Shown: positions 1 through 14,557 of the stretch, in pieces
Layout of the letters: every line of letters begins with the position of its first letter
How positions within the stretch are numbered: the first letter of the stretch is position 1
From: Carposina sasakii
Taxonomy: Eukaryota; Arthropoda; Insecta; Lepidoptera; Carposinidae
Direction of reading: 5' to 3'
Length of the DNA: 64,000 bases
NCBI GenBank assembly: GCA_014607495.2
Contig: CP053154.1
Span: forward strand, 8,060,001 to 8,124,000
Program-made: the position numbers and the translations under genes
Notes under the pieces: generated by a model
What the model was told of the DNA's origin: nothing
Database searches by the model: none
The model's input: only the letters and a program-made list of their open reading frames with translations

Positions 1-1423
1 ATAAATATAATTGACTTAAATGTAATTCATTTTTACTATGTTATGAAGCTTATTCTATTGGTCAATACATCGATTGGTGATAAGTAGAATGTTCTTTTGA
101 GTTTGATCCCGACATTGCTAAAAATAAAATCACAATTTCTTGAAATTAACTTATTTGAGGCTATGAGAGTCTAGTTAAAGCGATTCATGCTGTTCATAGA
201 TTCTGGTAAACTGTAGGTAGGAACCTACAATGAATTCTTAAGTATTCAAAACTAAATTTTCTGGTACCTACGATATCAAAAGTATTTTCTTTGGCACAAA
301 ACCTTCAGTATATGAGGCCATCTCGCCTTTGTCCGGTTTTTATTTGAGCAGGGTCATGTGCTAGTGAATAGTTAATGCAATCGAATAAAATATCGGAATG
401 CTATAGTTATCTGATCACGTCCCACGAGGTGAGGCGCGACACTAATTCTGTATTCTGGGATGATGACGCCGCTAGAGCGACCGCCATTCTTATTGTCAGG
501 AATAATATTAACCCATTAGAATATTTTGTCTGTATTTTTATATTGAATATTTGTCTCTAGTGTGATGTATACATTTATTTTATCTGCGAGTTAGCACATA
601 TCGTATATTGCCAAGCTTTTTTGGTATAAATAGCAAACTATCAAAAAAATATTCTTAATAGTAGAATTTCATATAGTTTTCACCAAATAACCGGTATATT
701 TTTTTAACACAGGCGTGCGTATATGTAGTATGTAATTGAACGTAATTTCGGCTAAAATCAATGCACACAACAGCAACCCCGCATTTTCCGGGCAATGTAG
801 TAAATAATGGAAAAACAATTACATATAACCGAGTGGCACCCTCGAATAACGGTGCTCATAACGTTAAAAAGTGTATCGAAAGCAGGAGGGAAGGGAGGGG
901 GCTTGGGGGGTAGGGCGGTGTTGCCATAAATATCGCGAGCGGTCGCGTAACTCAGCACCACGCGACTTCTGATAATTAAAACTCCCCGGAAAATGGGAAT
1001 TCACATATCACAATTAAAAACGAGATCACATATCGCTAAATAATGATTTATTTGTGCCGATTAATGGTTTTTGGAACAAAATGTCAGAGAAGTTTAATTA
1101 GTTTATAATAAAATGATTTGTTTCTGATTGCCCAGATTTACTTATTACTTCAATCAAATAGTAAGTACACAAATGTGTAAAGTTTGTTACACAGAGTGCC
1201 GAAATACCGATCGATTTTTTTAAATGCATCCAAAGTACGAGTTGAGCAGTGTCTCGATTATATGTATAGTGTCATATATATTATTTGAATGAATTTTATT
1301 ATTATTGAATGTGAACGTTGCCAGTTTCAAGTAGACATACAACGTATTTAAAATTTACTAGGTACATACTAAAACTGTCCACACTTTATCAGTCAGCCGC
1401 ATGGAAGCTGGATTTATAACTAA

Positions 1424-1664
1424 CTAGTGGACGCCCGCGACTCCGTCCGCGTGGATTGCTGAAAAACAAAATGTCGAAATTATCCGGGATAAAAATGTTT
1501 TCCCGCGATAAAAAGTTGCCTATTTGTTATTCTGATATGTAAGCTATATTATTGTGAAGTTTCATCAAAATCGCTCCAGCCGTTTAGACGTGAAGAAGTA
1601 ACAAACATACACACTCACACAGTCACACACTCACAAACTTTCGCCTTTATAATATTAGTGTGAT
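1424..1664 (+). repeat. GGACGCCCGCGACT dispersed repeat, short-tail form
   Basis: It starts CTAGTGGACGCCCGCGACT, passes through the shared body (ATTATCCGGGATAAAAAT, then CGCTCCAGCCGTTT), and ends in TTTATAATATTAGTGTGAT. The same head recurs seven more times in this window. Lepidopteran repeats of this type have been placed among Helitron-like or SINE-like elements. I cannot settle the class from sequence alone. Confidence 0.8.
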
Positions 1665-2269
1665 GTGATAGTGTGATGTATCTTTTAATCAGGTTTAAGT
1701 TTTTTTCTCTATGATTTATGTTATGTAAGTATTCTGTAATAAAATAAAATAATATAAGTACTTACCAATATGTATTCAACCAAATTGCAAACATTAGAAT
1801 TTTTATTTCGAGAAAAGAGTCAAGTAAAAGTAAATTAAATAAATTCATATGCGCACACGTATGTAAGCATAATCAAACAAAAATAAATGTCACAATCAGA
1901 ATAAATTTAAAAATGTACCGAAAAGAGGGTAAATACAGGGCCGGGCTCGGGAAGGGCGACCACACTCGCATTTCAATTATTAATATTCATTCCCTAAATT
2001 TCACTTTACATTCGGATGGTGAATTTTCCTTTGTCGACACGGCATGGCATTACGAAAATGTTTTATAAATAGTACCAGGTTTTTGGTTTTAGGATAGAAT
2101 AGAATAGGATACGGGTGATAACATTTTCTTGAGCAAGAGATTTATTTATTTATTCTATCTGTTTATTTGCGGCAATAATCGTAATCTACGATCACAATTT
2201 ATTTCTAAATGTTCTCAGATTTAATAAAAAAATCGAATCATAACTCATTATCAATTCAACAGTAGGTAC

Positions 2270-2610
2270 TCATTATCTAAACCAACTTTAATTTCATGGA
2301 TGCTAAATAGCATACTAAAAGCCAAACCAGGGTTAGCATTTTTTTCCCGCATAAAACTTGGAGAGCCGAGAACGTCGAAAAAAGAGACCACCTGCTACAG
2401 AGCAAAAGGAATCGCCTGAAAAATGACCAGCTGCTTTTTAATACATGGCGTATTTTTTCCGAGCCCACGTTGTCATAGGGACGGGGCAATTTAATCCATC
2501 AAGCGGCGCCAAGCACCGGCCGAGTCGATAAATTCTATATAACTAGATGATTCTATTTTTATTGTACATATGCGGCGAGAGAGATTAGTTCGGGAAATAT
2601 GGCGAGGATG
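2270..2610. promoter_or_regulatory. GC-richer non-coding block, possible conserved element
   Basis: This block is richer in G+C than its surroundings. It has no repeat signature and no supported ORF (the minus-strand 70-residue ORF has no recognisable motif). Such blocks are common in the long introns of developmental transcription factor genes. This is inference only. Confidence 0.25.
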
Positions 2611-3419
2611 GTGTTCTGGAGCCAATGTAGGTACTCGGTTTAGATTTTATGCCAGCGTTCAGAAAAGAATGCTGAATTTAGTACGTAGCCGTACCTGTAC
2701 TAGTAAAGGTCTTTGTGAAAAAATATGAGTGTTCTTAACCGAATTGGTTATTAGAGTTTTATTTAGTTATACATAGATTTTACTAGAATTTAATCGATAG
2801 GATAACGCAGAGATCACAAATATTATGTCAATTGCACGTCGCTCAGTGGTCACGTTCGTTACCGGTCACATGTCGGTTGGGGCGCTCTGGTCTCTGCTTA
2901 TGAGTGCCAGGTAGACAAAGATTGACGCCCACTGGGGGCGCAGCAAAATGTCAATCCTCTCGATCTTAGATCGTACGCCCTCGGGAGCTCGAACTATCGG
3001 AGCCTACTCTCGTAATTGCATTAGGTAAAACAGACTTAGATTATGTTTTATTTATATGTCTTCGGAAGTTGTTTTAAGCCTTGTTTACACATTGCGAAGT
3101 GCAGTTGCTAAAAGCCGATGCAATATGTGAAGTAAATTGGACGTTATTCAAAATAATTTGTTAGCTATAATTACGTTTTTAATAAAGACATGCTACTTAC
3201 CCACACTTTATATCGGGTCTTCTTGCTTTGACCCGTAAACATTATCCGAGTCATCTTGAAATAAATATACCTAAAGGTACATTTAATTTTGATAATACTC
3301 TAGCAGTAAAAGTAAAATATATAAGTAGATATAAGGCTCATAGTGCTGTAAACAAACTGTGCGATTATGATTACGAAATATCATGGTATAACATGGGAAT
3401 GAAATCCAAATCATGCGAT

Positions 3420-3640
3420 ATGTTTGTCGCATAATCCGTCAATGGCCGACAGGTGGCGCGCACGCGGCGACACGTGCCACTCGACTCGCTACTCGCCTGA
3501 TTACTCGCACTTGCCACTAAGCACGCGCCGGCAGCAAATGGGGAATAAAAACAACCATTGTCTGTTTGAATTGCCGAGCTACGGGTGTAAAACCATAATA
3601 TTGTTATTGCTGGCGTAATGTGGAGGGCGCAGTTGCCGAT
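3420..3640. promoter_or_regulatory. GC-rich non-coding block, possible conserved element
   Basis: A 220-base GC-rich island in AT-rich sequence, with the E-box-like hexamer CACGTG. The 64-residue plus-strand ORF across it has no splice support and no motif I recognise. Regulatory DNA is more likely than coding. Confidence 0.25.
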
Positions 3641-5559
3641 ACTCTAGGTTAATCTATTGTTTACTTGAATAAATAATCTTGAAACTTTTTGGCAATTATA
3701 ATGCTAGTAGGTCAACATTTGTACTCTGAAACTGTCTTTGAAAACTTATGTAAACATGTTAGAGAGAGCAAGTAAAGGAGAGCAAAAGAGAGAGTAATAT
3801 GTTGGTTGACCCCACACACTTTTGAATCAACATTAAGTCAGTCGAATTCACCTAACTGTTATTGATGTCTCCTTCTAGGGCTCGTTATTCCACAATATTG
3901 ACGAGACTCATATCATCACAAAATACATCCAGCTTCGAAAATATAAATAATTCTATAGAGCTTCACCTAAATCTAACCACTCCTTAATCCCATACTCAAA
4001 ATCCGGGCAATGCGAATAACATAATTTAGCCGACCGCAAACTAGATGGCCGTAAGTGTTCGTAACCCTGATGTAATCGTGCTGATTGTCCGCCAAGCGTT
4101 GTCGGGATAAGCAATCACTTAGTCCCCCTATCTGTGTCCCTTACTGTCGCTCTATTTAGTCGGCATCTATCTCTGTCCTTCACTGCTGCCGGTCCACATA
4201 ACGCCACAGAATCATGGCTGTATTGTTTAATTAGAACAGAAGTGAAATATTTTAATACAATTTTATCTGAATCGGTTAGCAGTGAGAATGTGTGTTCGAT
4301 GTCAATGAAACGACACCGTTCAGCGTTTGTTGCTCTAGCTAGAAATTTCTTATTGAGTGAAGTTTCCTCATCGCATAATAGGATCGGCTTGATAGGATAG
4401 GATTTGTCTATATGTAAGCTAACGGCAGTGGCACTTGGATTTAGCTACATAATAAGCAGAACACATGCCAGCAAAGCTTGCTCTCTATTAAAAACTCACA
4501 ATCACGTACTTACTAACATATAACCAATCTCCAATGTGAATTCTTCATAGAGCTCTTAAATATCCTAATACATGATTCCTAAGTTCATATGCCACGACAT
4601 ATGGCCGTATAATTCTTGTGTTCAACTTAACAGGTTTGTCACATTTTATTGAGTTACCAAGAAGAACAAAATAAAGCTGTGAACTTGGACTTCAGATCTA
4701 TATAAATTGCAATTATACACAAGATAAATTAATATATCACCAGACATGACCCGATTATTGTAACATTAAATTTTGAACCATTTGAAGGGCGTGACATTCG
4801 ATACGGTGCTAATCAGGACATCATCATGATGTGTCAGTCTCGCTAGTATCCGTGGGAACGGTCCCTTTCCACACTAACAGCAACACGCGCTGTTGCTCCC
4901 GCGCACCGTATCACATCATACTCATGGGACAAAGCACTGATCTCATGATAATTTACCTTGGATAATTGATTATTATCTCAACAGGGATTTTCACACGGAT
5001 CATATTTATTTATTTGCTTGTTTTTTTTCTATAAAATATGAGGCACTTAAATATAAAATTGCTATCTAATAAACACATTATTTTTGCATAGCACGCCATT
5101 TTTCTTTAGTTATTCATGATAAGAAACGTTGGAAATCGTAGCACTTAAGTGATTAAAAATTGGTAGACGTAGAGCGTAGAGGGTCTACGCACGACGCGTA
5201 CTCGTAGTCGCTACGAAAGTGACATTTAAAAATCGCTACGAAAATTAGATGAAAAACACTTTTACGTTTTACTTGACTTATATTAGCTGTGTATGTAGCA
5301 TTGTTTACATAGATGTATGCAGAGTTTAACATACTCCATGTTAAGAGAAAAACGATTAATAAATAAAGCCTATTAAAGAGATTCTCTAGCACAGAACTTA
5401 TCTAGAAAATTTGAGATTTGAAATTTATTTATACACTCGATTATTTTTCCGGATAGTACGGGAATTCCTAAAAAAATTCGTATATTTTGTGAATAGATTC
5501 TTTTTAGTTGGCTACCCCCTTTTGTAAAAATCTTTACATAACATGACATTATACATATA

Positions 5560-5962
5560 TGCAGGGTGTAAAAAGACAACAATGTTTTTTTAATTCCTCA
5601 TATTCTTTGTAAGGTTACGATCATTTTCTTTCATGGAACTAACCCTGGGAAACAACAAAATAAAATTTGAAAAAATACTGTCATTTTATTGCAAGCAATG
5701 TATTCGTTTGATGAGCAAAGTACAAATGTAGCTACAAGACTAACATTATAACATTTTGACATGGTATCTTTGAAAAAAAAATGTTTGTTAACCGATTACA
5801 AATATATTTATGTAAAAAAAGTGATAATATTAATGTAACTTTGGACCTCAATATCTTGAAAACCCGTGTTCCCAGGGGTGCATTCATAGAAAAAAAATTA
5901 TCGTGATGTTACAAAGAATACGAGGTATTAAAAGAATAAAGTTATCTTTTTACACCCAGTAT
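5560..5962. mobile_element. MITE, family A (GGGTGTAAAAAGACA ends)
   Basis: Left end GCAGGGTGTAAAAAGACAAC; right end GTTATCTTTTTACACCCAGT followed by TA. About 400 bp with no ORF of note. A clear second copy lies at 36353-36748 with the same interior. The ends and flanking TA suggest a Tc1/mariner-related non-autonomous element. Confidence 0.75.
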
Positions 5963-6707
5963 ATGATTATTCTTGTTCCTTATTTCAAATTCAGTGTAGA
6001 AACTGATTTATATTTACGTACGAGTACATTGTGAGAAAAGTCTGAACCAAATTCTCACATCAACACATCCCACGAGAGCACTAAAGCCCGGTCACTAATA
6101 GCAAAATAGCGAAAACAGTACCAGGGAAACAGACACACATAGGAAAACGATTCGCGGATTTCGATATAGCTATTCCATTCAGACACGTATGAATCCAATC
6201 CTTCCATCTCACACGGCGCCCTAAGTCACGTTATCTCTTCACACAATTATTTTTCATTTAGCTAGTACTTGTTGTTTGGTCTCGAGGGACGCCGCGGGAT
6301 CAAGTGCTCCCTTTAATATGAAAATACAATTTAAGTGTGAGAAAATTGTTTCGCACTGTGTGACGTCATCGCCTAGGGATTTGTTAATTGGTTGTTTGAA
6401 TATAGTTGGGAACTTTTTGGATTCAAACAAGATCAGAACAAGCAAATATAACAAGGAGCATATTATTATCTGTTCAAATCAAGGTGACCCATTAAAATTA
6501 CCTTGATCTAATGTTAGTAATATAAACAGCTGATATTTTTTAAGAAGGTCATGAGAATAGTGTAAATCTAGTTAATGAACCCATAGATATCTATTTACTT
6601 ATTTTTATTAATACGAGTATTATAGTATTATTTAAACTGAGATCTTACTATTAAAATAATATATAATTATTAGTATACCTATCTGTTGTGTTCAAACATA
6701 TTATGTA

Positions 6708-7050
6708 CTAGTGGACGCCCGCGACTCCGTCCGCGTGGACTACCGAAAAAAAAAACAAAATATCGAAATTATCCGGGATAAAATCATTTTCCCGGAATAA
6801 AAAGTAGCCTATATGTTAAGTGGGACCTGTCACAATATATTCCTGAAAACTGCATCGAAATCGGTTCAGCCGTTTCTTAGATTTGCGTTAGATTACAAAC
6901 GCACAGACAAACAGACAAACCGACAGACAAAAATAAAAAAAACATTGTTTTGGGTACTATTGCGTTGATAAAGGTATTCTATAATAATTTTTCTTATATA
7001 TCTTCCATGTATAGACAGCGATCCGTTACATTTTTATTATATGTATAGAT
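6708..7050 (+). repeat. GGACGCCCGCGACT dispersed repeat, long-tail form
   Basis: It shares the head of the copy at 1424. After the GGTTCAGCCGTTTCT segment it continues into a different 3' part that contains GGGTACTATTGCGTTGATAA and ends TTTTTATTATATGTATAGAT. The same tail is found at 28248-28580 (minus) and 52172-52480. Confidence 0.8.
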
Positions 7051-7730
7051 TTATTCGTATAATTGCAACCAAATTGAAAACAGCAAAAATAAAACACAAT
7101 AACAAAATTTTGCAGTCGTTTCCTAAATGTAATAATATAATAATTTATGAGGAGCAAGTCAAAGGGGGAGCATAGGCGCGCTGTCAAGAACTATGACAAC
7201 CACGCGATATATGGACATCATAACCGATTGTGTCGACTGTCGTGTAGAGTCGAGATTGTGGCCAAAAATGCAAGTTATTTTGTATCTTGACACATTGTGC
7301 TACAGAATAGGTCGTTCAGATCCAGTGATTTTAGTAGCAATCATTCTTTGACAAATTTTTCACATTGCAGGAAAGAGATAGGTTGACCCTCTGTTTACCC
7401 ATCTCCAATAAATATTAGCTTTCGTCTATACATAGAAAGTATAGTTTTTTTGAATTAGGGCTGCTTTTCCAAACGTCAGATAGCCTATCAGAAGAATAAA
7501 GTTGATGCTACGAGTATCTTTCTCTAATCTAAACAATAAATCGTCTTCGAACTAAACTAAATCGAATCCAAATTTTACTAAATCTAGATAATTAATGATG
7601 CTTATAGTCATTTTTATTTCATGTAATGTAATTCAACACATATTTTGTTAGTAGTTTCTTAATCTATGTTAGTAGTAGTATTTATTCATTCCATATACAT
7701 CATATTCGCTCTCGCATTATGAGACCTTGG

Positions 7731-7774
7731 CTGTGAGTACATGCACCATATGGCAATGTTGCATGTACTCACAG
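7731..7774. repeat. Perfect inverted repeat, 15-bp arms
   Basis: CTGTGAGTACATGCA at 7731-7745 is repeated as its reverse complement at 7760-7774, with a 14-nt spacer. No function is evident. Confidence 0.7.
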
Positions 7775-8584
7775 TCAAACCTTCTGTCAAACATATTGAG
7801 GAAGCTGTTGCGGCTAGTCCGGACCCGGCGCACCAGAGATGTGCACCCTTTTCGCATCACTATATAGAAATACCGCATATATAAATAGTCTGTGATTAGG
7901 AGTATAACTGTTATTACTATGTCTTAGCAGGTATACTATTTTCATTTCGAAAACTGAATTCAATTTGACTCTCTTTAACTTAAGTATTCATATATTAATA
8001 TTCAGTAAAAATAGATGAAATTGGCCCAGGATAGAGCTTTTATCAATGCTGTATAGTAAAAGTAGCAATAGAAACGAGGCACTTGAAATAAAATTAGAAG
8101 TAGGTATTTTAAATGTCAGTCACATCCCCTCATTGGAAGCAATCGCAAATGTTCCTCGATCACGATCCATTGACCATTGCTGAGGCAAGTGGAGTATTAT
8201 AGCTCCCCTTCGTAATAGGATCGTTTATCATTCGCGAATCATTCGTAACTCGCTCTCTTTATAGACTGCCCGGATGTTAGGCACTGCATTAATGTGCCTT
8301 TAACATCTGCGCGGATGGTTTATTTGGACTTTTATGATGTTTTCCTAAAGTTATTGCTGGCTAATGTAACTGGTTTTACTCGGTTACAGTGCCAATTATT
8401 ATCAAGGGCTTATTTATAAATTATTTATCAATTTGCATAATAAATTTTTTGTTTTATTTTGTACTGGACATGAAGTAAGTAGGTATAATTATTTTTTATT
8501 TTATCCGAAGTAGTAACATTAAACTAAAGTCACTTTTGATACTGCCAGGTATATAATTAAAACCAGTAAAATTATTTAAATTAG

Positions 8585-8890
8585 CTGTTGCCCGCGACAT
8601 CGTCTGCGCGGAATACAGAATGTACCCTGCATCAGCCCATTGCAGTTCACTGCTGGACGTAGGCCTCCCCAGGGCACGCCACAAGACTGCCATGAGGGGT
8701 ATTTTCCCATAGACACCACGCTGGGCAGACGGGTTGGTGACCGCAGTTTGTATTTTGGACTATGTTGTCAACGATGGGAGGCGCTGCTGCCCACCTCCCG
8801 GGAACCCTTAATCGCCTCGTACGTACCCACGGGCAGACATGGGGTGGTACGAATTCTACTCTGCCGGCACCACGCGGTAGAAGAGGTAAC
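8585..8890 (-). repeat. Composite repeat with RTE LINE 3' end
   Basis: 8630-8675, read on the minus strand, matches the RTE terminus seen at 53500 (protein end ...YVQQW). It continues into a segment with ACCACGCTGGGCAGACGGGT and GGGCAGACATGGGGTGGTA. A second diverged copy of that segment lies at 55300-55515. The overlapping ORFs here on both strands come from the repeat. Confidence 0.65.
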
Positions 8891-9049
8891 AAACAAAGTT
8901 AATTTACATTTATAATAATAGTTGAGATTAAACCGAAGCTCAAAGGCAGTGTAGTATAATAATATCAATATCCTAAATGATATTATCTAAATTATAATAT
9001 CCTGTAAATTAAAACAAGTAAACAAATAACAATTAAAGAATTTCATGTT

Positions 9050-9220
9050 AAAGATCGCAATCGTAACATCTGCCGATCGCAATCGGTTATTTGTCGTGTC
9101 GCGTGCCCGGAATGGGACGAAAGCTTTCATAATAGAACCACATAGAGTCAGGAGCTGATCAGGTTATTGTCTCGATTACTCGCTCGATCACGGTGATTCG
9201 TCATTATCGATTTAAATCTG
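9050..9220. promoter_or_regulatory. Possible conserved non-coding element
   Basis: A moderately GC-rich stretch with two GATCGCAATCG-type motifs (around 9053 and 9074) and no coding potential. It could be an enhancer of the adjacent homeobox gene. Weak evidence. Confidence 0.2.
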
Positions 9221-12200
9221 TACTCGCTTTTAATTGAAAAGTCACAGGGAAGTGCCAATTGTATCGATAGTGAGTGATTAATTGATTTGTAAGACCACTT
9301 TGTAAGTTATTGTGTGGTGTGTTAGAGAAGCCCCTTTTTATTTTATTTCTATTAACACAATTAAATGTGTCAATTTTATACCTACCCAACTATATTTATG
9401 AATTCAAACCTAATAGCTATCGATACAGGCTATACTTTTATGTTAGTCATTGCGCATTTCTATAAAGCACCTAAATCTTCTGTATTTAATTAAGCTTCTT
9501 CTCGGTTTTTGTTGATCTTGCGATTTTTAAGTTCTTTACCAATGCCTGAATGCTAGGAGCTATAAAATATCTAAATTACAGTTCACTTAGACAAAAAAAG
9601 TCCAGTGAGTTTGTCAAAACTGCTATAATTTAAACGTATATATTTATAAAAGATTACCCGAGGGTGGCTGAGAGTAATCGAGCGTACATTGCCGTCATGG
9701 CCGCATCTGTCGCGTTCTTGTGCTATTGTGATTCTTTATTAGTACAGTCTCTATTTTGATAATATAATCATTATACGTAGCTTAGCTCGTTTAGGGATTT
9801 CTGCTTCTATTTTAATTTACTAGTTTGAACATAATAAAAATAACAGATAATTGAACTATCAAGTACCTATATGTGTGATTACTTAATACTGTAATCAGTG
9901 AAGTTAAAACACGGGCTATAATAAGATCAAGTGTCAAAGGATTCCAAGTACCGCTTCGTCAAAGTTGTGACTTGAATTTGTGGCATTACGATTTGCTAAA
10001 TAGAAATTATTATTATTATGCTACTAAAATAATCTGTAAGCTTCTTTTTCTGGCATTAATTGACTATCAAGTATAAATCAGAACACTATGACCAATTAAT
10101 GACTTGCGTAAAATGTTGACTGAATTAAACAAGATGAGTAGAGACTTCGCACCTGTCACTAAATGCCGACAAATAGCGCCAGACGGACAAAGTAAACCGA
10201 CCATTCATCTCTATATTATGATGTGTTAATCCAGGATTACCAGCAAATGTTAACACATGTTACGAGTTACTAAAAAAAAACAGCTAGCACGCCAAAAAGT
10301 CGCAAAAACACTTCATGTATCTTTAAAAATTGGACCCTAAACCGCACGTAATAGAACGTGTTTTTAATTTAGGGATGAAGGTGGCGGAATTGGATGGATT
10401 ATCGAGGGTAGCTAATATTATTCCGGGGCGTTCGGTGTTGCCTTTTCATCGGCTAAGTATAAACAGGGGGGTGTGTTCGGATGTTTGATCGAGCTCGACC
10501 CGCGACCGCTGTAGACGTTTTATTTATACCTATTGGATTATGTAACCAATCGAAAATTTTATTGCTTCTTTGATCGGTCGGTTCTATGTTTATTTTTTTT
10601 ATTGACGCATGCTTTTACCTATAAAGTTATTATTTCACATATATATTTCACATGTCTTATTTGTATATTTTCAGTGCATAGATGGTAGAGTATTTAAAAA
10701 ATTGCGATGTGAAAATTATACATATTTTTCAGATTAGGTAGAGTCAAAAATTACTAGCACATTTATTTTAAAATGTCACCTTTTTACTGAAATTCCGTTT
10801 CATTTTCACGAAAATAATAAATGTTTCATAGATCAAAGCGTTGACAGAATGGCAGTGGGCAGCCAAGCGTCGGGCTCGAGGCGCCTACACTCCTACAGTC
10901 AATATTTGCTCGCCCGGCCCGGCTAATGAATACAATTAGATCATTCCACTAGGCCGCACGTTTTTCATGCCTTTGCCTCTAGGGTTCGCCCTAAGTCGAA
11001 TAAAGAGCTCAGACCTTTGCACATAAAGTAAGTAAATATGCCTTCGAGTAATTGAGAAATTCACAATTCTCTCACCAGCAGCTTAAGAAACTTTTAGGAG
11101 AGCTTTAAGCTTGATATACGAATCTTTAAAACGAGAAAAGTAAATATAGGTTACATTAAGGTGCTCCAATTAGAAAATAAGTTTTTTTATCAGAAGATGT
11201 CTGTAACATCTGTAATGACCATCAGTACGTGTTTACATAATCATATTTTGTCTATTCCATTTGATAGACGATTAGTGAATGAAAAATGACGCGCGGTCCC
11301 TCATGTTTCCACTGCGATTGCTTCACAAAGTGTTTTTTATATTCAAGACCCAAATAATAGGCTGAACATATGACACTCCCTCGGCTAATTCGGTGATAAA
11401 TGATCTCACTTGGATGACTTTTAACTTTTGTCTTTTTAATATTTAATGAGCATCCAATAGCTTAATTGGTATTTGCAAGGGGGATATACGAGTACTTGTA
11501 GTTTAGAATGCTATTTTCAATTGGCAAGTTTTACACAATCTTTTCCCAAGTATTCATCAATCAATCAATATGTTTATTTGCTCAAATATGTGTATATATA
11601 CATGTTATTATTTGTATTTACAGCAAGCGTTCTACATATTTCGTCATATCTGACATGCAAATTTCATATGAAAAATGAACAAAAAGCTCTCGTTATGACG
11701 CATAAAGGTTTTATTCTTCTAGGTTATTTAGGTACAGAGAGCTTATTATCTTATAAACAATGTCTCAAAATACTCATGTCTTTCTTTACCTACCCACATT
11801 TAAAAGCTAACTACATACACTACTTCTAACACTACCAAGAGTAACAAGAATAACTAACAAAAGCTTTTCCCATCAGAAAAGCTCAAACTCGCTGCAGCTA
11901 AGACGTAAGACGAAGTTGCTTCTATGTGCACAGGCGGAGAGGTCTAGTTCAGTGGAGTTTAACCTCTGCATACATTACTTGGTGTTTGCGCAGAGCTCGC
12001 CACATGGCGACTACGTTTGTTTATTTAAATACTCAGCCATTGTTGCCAGTGTTTGTGGAGGGCAAGTATTCAACTACCCTTGGTAAGGCATGTCAACACA
12101 GAGTTACTTAGTAACTGAATTATTTTTGATGTCGCGGGTGCAGGTAAAATAAATAAGTATGTATGTAATATAATTCATGTATTTTGCAATACTGGTAAAA

Positions 12201-12884
12201 ATTACTGCTAAATTAACCATATAAATAAAAATTATTTTATATTTTCGCCTATCTGATGCAGTCTTTTTCTATCAAGATCAAGATAGAGCCAGTATCAACT
12301 TTATCCTTTAGATAGGCTACGAGTATTTGATCACTAAATTGAAATCTAAATATACGTAAAATTATAATAGCTAGGTATGATAGGCATTTATTTATAATAA
12401 TTCCCTTTCAAATATTCTTAGAATTGCTTGTTCATGATTAAATGATGGACTGCTTAATAAGCTCATTCTAAAATCTGTATATTATCTTAAAACTCTGAAG
12501 ATTTTAAATGTGACTAATTTTGCTCTCGGAACCTACTATCAATGTTTACAAACAATGCTCCTAGGATGACAAAGAAACTAGATTATGAATACTCATAATA
12601 GTTCATAGGAACGGCAGCTGGAAGCGACTATCGACAGACTTGGCACAAAATTTTCTTGTTTTCTGGCAGAATTGGCAGGAAAATAATTGGGAAGTTTAAG
12701 CGCTACGCTGTGGCTACTTCTTAAAATATATTATATCGATGTTTATAGGTACATAAGTGTGTTCACCAAACTATTATTAATCAGTATTTTTTGAATTTAT
12801 TAAGAAAAATCTGTTCATAAAGATCTACTTCTGAATGTTTCTATATGAACTTAGCGTGCAATCTGATCCAATTAAATGTAATCA

Positions 12885-13615
12885 GATAATGTGTGATCCT
12901 GAGATGGCATCTGGGGCACGTGTGTCTCTTTTTTAATTACATTTGTCGAAATAACAGGCCTCCGCCCCCTCGCGCCCCGCCGCCCTCCAATTCGGTTCAT
13001 TTGCAAAGTGCATTTCGATGCTATTCGCCCGATTGTTCCGACCCTGCGCTTAATTGCCCGCTCGTTATTTATTATTGACATTTGCTTGCACATTTACTCG
13101 TATTTATCTGCCGCCGTTCATTTATGATACTACTAAAATTTATAGTTAATTTTTGGAAAACCACCGCATCTCGTTCGCAATTGGGGCTGGAAATTCTCGT
13201 GCAATATTTACAGATCGAACATGCATCGCATTCGATAAACATCGCAAGCAACAAATTCTTTGAAAAACACATCGCCGGACGTTTGTTTGCCGCGAGCCCA
13301 CGCTCGGCTTCCAGTCGACTTCGCATTCCGCTCGCCATCGTATCGGTACTCATTTGTATTGGCGGCAGTTGCCGCGTTATTTGTTTGTTTGCCAAGCCGC
13401 ATAGGTTGCGGGAGCTTTGATTTTTTCCAATTCGGAAATAATGCGGAAGGCGTGGAGCTCCGGGCGATCGGGACTCGCGAGCCAATCAAGCGAGGCAGTG
13501 TGTTCGTTAGTCGCCGGCGAGCCCTGCCGCTTGGTTAGCCCGGGCACGTACGTGGGACCTTTCCACTCGGAAGCACTGATTTTCTCGGATAGATTGTAAG
13601 AAATGATGAACTTCA
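12885..13615. promoter_or_regulatory. Large GC-rich non-coding block, likely conserved element cluster
   Basis: About 730 bases with much higher G+C than the flanks and open frames on both strands at once (six overlapping ORFs of 60-137 codons). This is typical of stop-poor GC-rich non-coding DNA and not of one exon. No ORF resembles a known protein or ends at good splice sites. Repeated CTCG/GCTCG words and ATTA-type sites (TTATTTATTATTG at 13066) fit developmental regulatory DNA near a homeobox gene. Confidence 0.4.
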
Positions 13616-14511
13616 GCAATCGACGCAGTTCGTTTACTGAACAAATGTACTGACAATTTTTCGATATACTTATTAAATCATCTTTTTAACGGATAATGTA
13701 GTACTGAAGATTTAGCAACTATAGACATGTACCGATGAACAATAACAGATTAGTTACTACTGGGTTTAAATAATATTTTAGTTGACAGCTTAATTAGAGT
13801 TCTGCATAATTCAATAATGTCGAGTAGGTATGCATATTTAAGTGAATTATGTTCGCACTGACAATTAATTAAACCCTAATGGTGTGTATGATAGATTGAA
13901 GCCTGTGTCTCATTCCTTGTCGTGTTTGGGATGTGGGTCGTAAAAGGGACATAGGTATTGGCTCAAATAGAACAATTAGTGAGATATATTTGCTTCCATA
14001 TGGACATAAATATGAGTGTTCCGCATGATTCTTGTCACGATCTGCTCGAGACACTCCAGTGGATGCAGCTGTCATGACCATCAAATGACATACGACGACA
14101 AAAGTAGCAACAGTTTCAATGTCGACGTTTATTATAATATAATATTTTAGTCTCCTATGCTGCTCTGGGAGTGAAAAAAAAATCCACTAGTATGTAATAT
14201 TTTTAGTTATTAGTCAACCAAACCTACGTGATTCTAGACTAAGAGCAGTCATCTCCAAGATATTAGATTGATATTTTATAAATTTTCCGCATGGGACAGA
14301 TCACATGGATTAAATATATAAAAGTAATTATAAACAAAAACAAACTATACCTATAAATGTTATAAAGTATAACATTTAAAGCGTACGATGGTTATTACAA
14401 TTAATATCTAGTACTTACCTGCTTTCCGAATTTCATAAAGATTCGCCCAGAATTTGAAAAAGGCAGCAAGCAGACACAGTTATCTACTTTCTCATTGAAA
14501 ATATTATATGG

Positions 14512-14557
14512 ATACATGAACGTATAAAAAATAATTGTTCTTTATACGTTCATGTAT
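14512..14557. repeat. Perfect inverted repeat, 17-bp arms
   Basis: ATACATGAACGTATAAA at 14512-14528 is mirrored at 14541-14557 with a 12-nt spacer. It resembles the larger perfect palindromes elsewhere in the window in having a very short spacer and no mismatches. Confidence 0.75.

Noticed and set aside
12872..13619. Overlapping 60-137 codon ORFs on both strands
   Set aside because: All frames are open at once because the block is GC-rich. No frame shows a domain, repeat or consistent splice sites.
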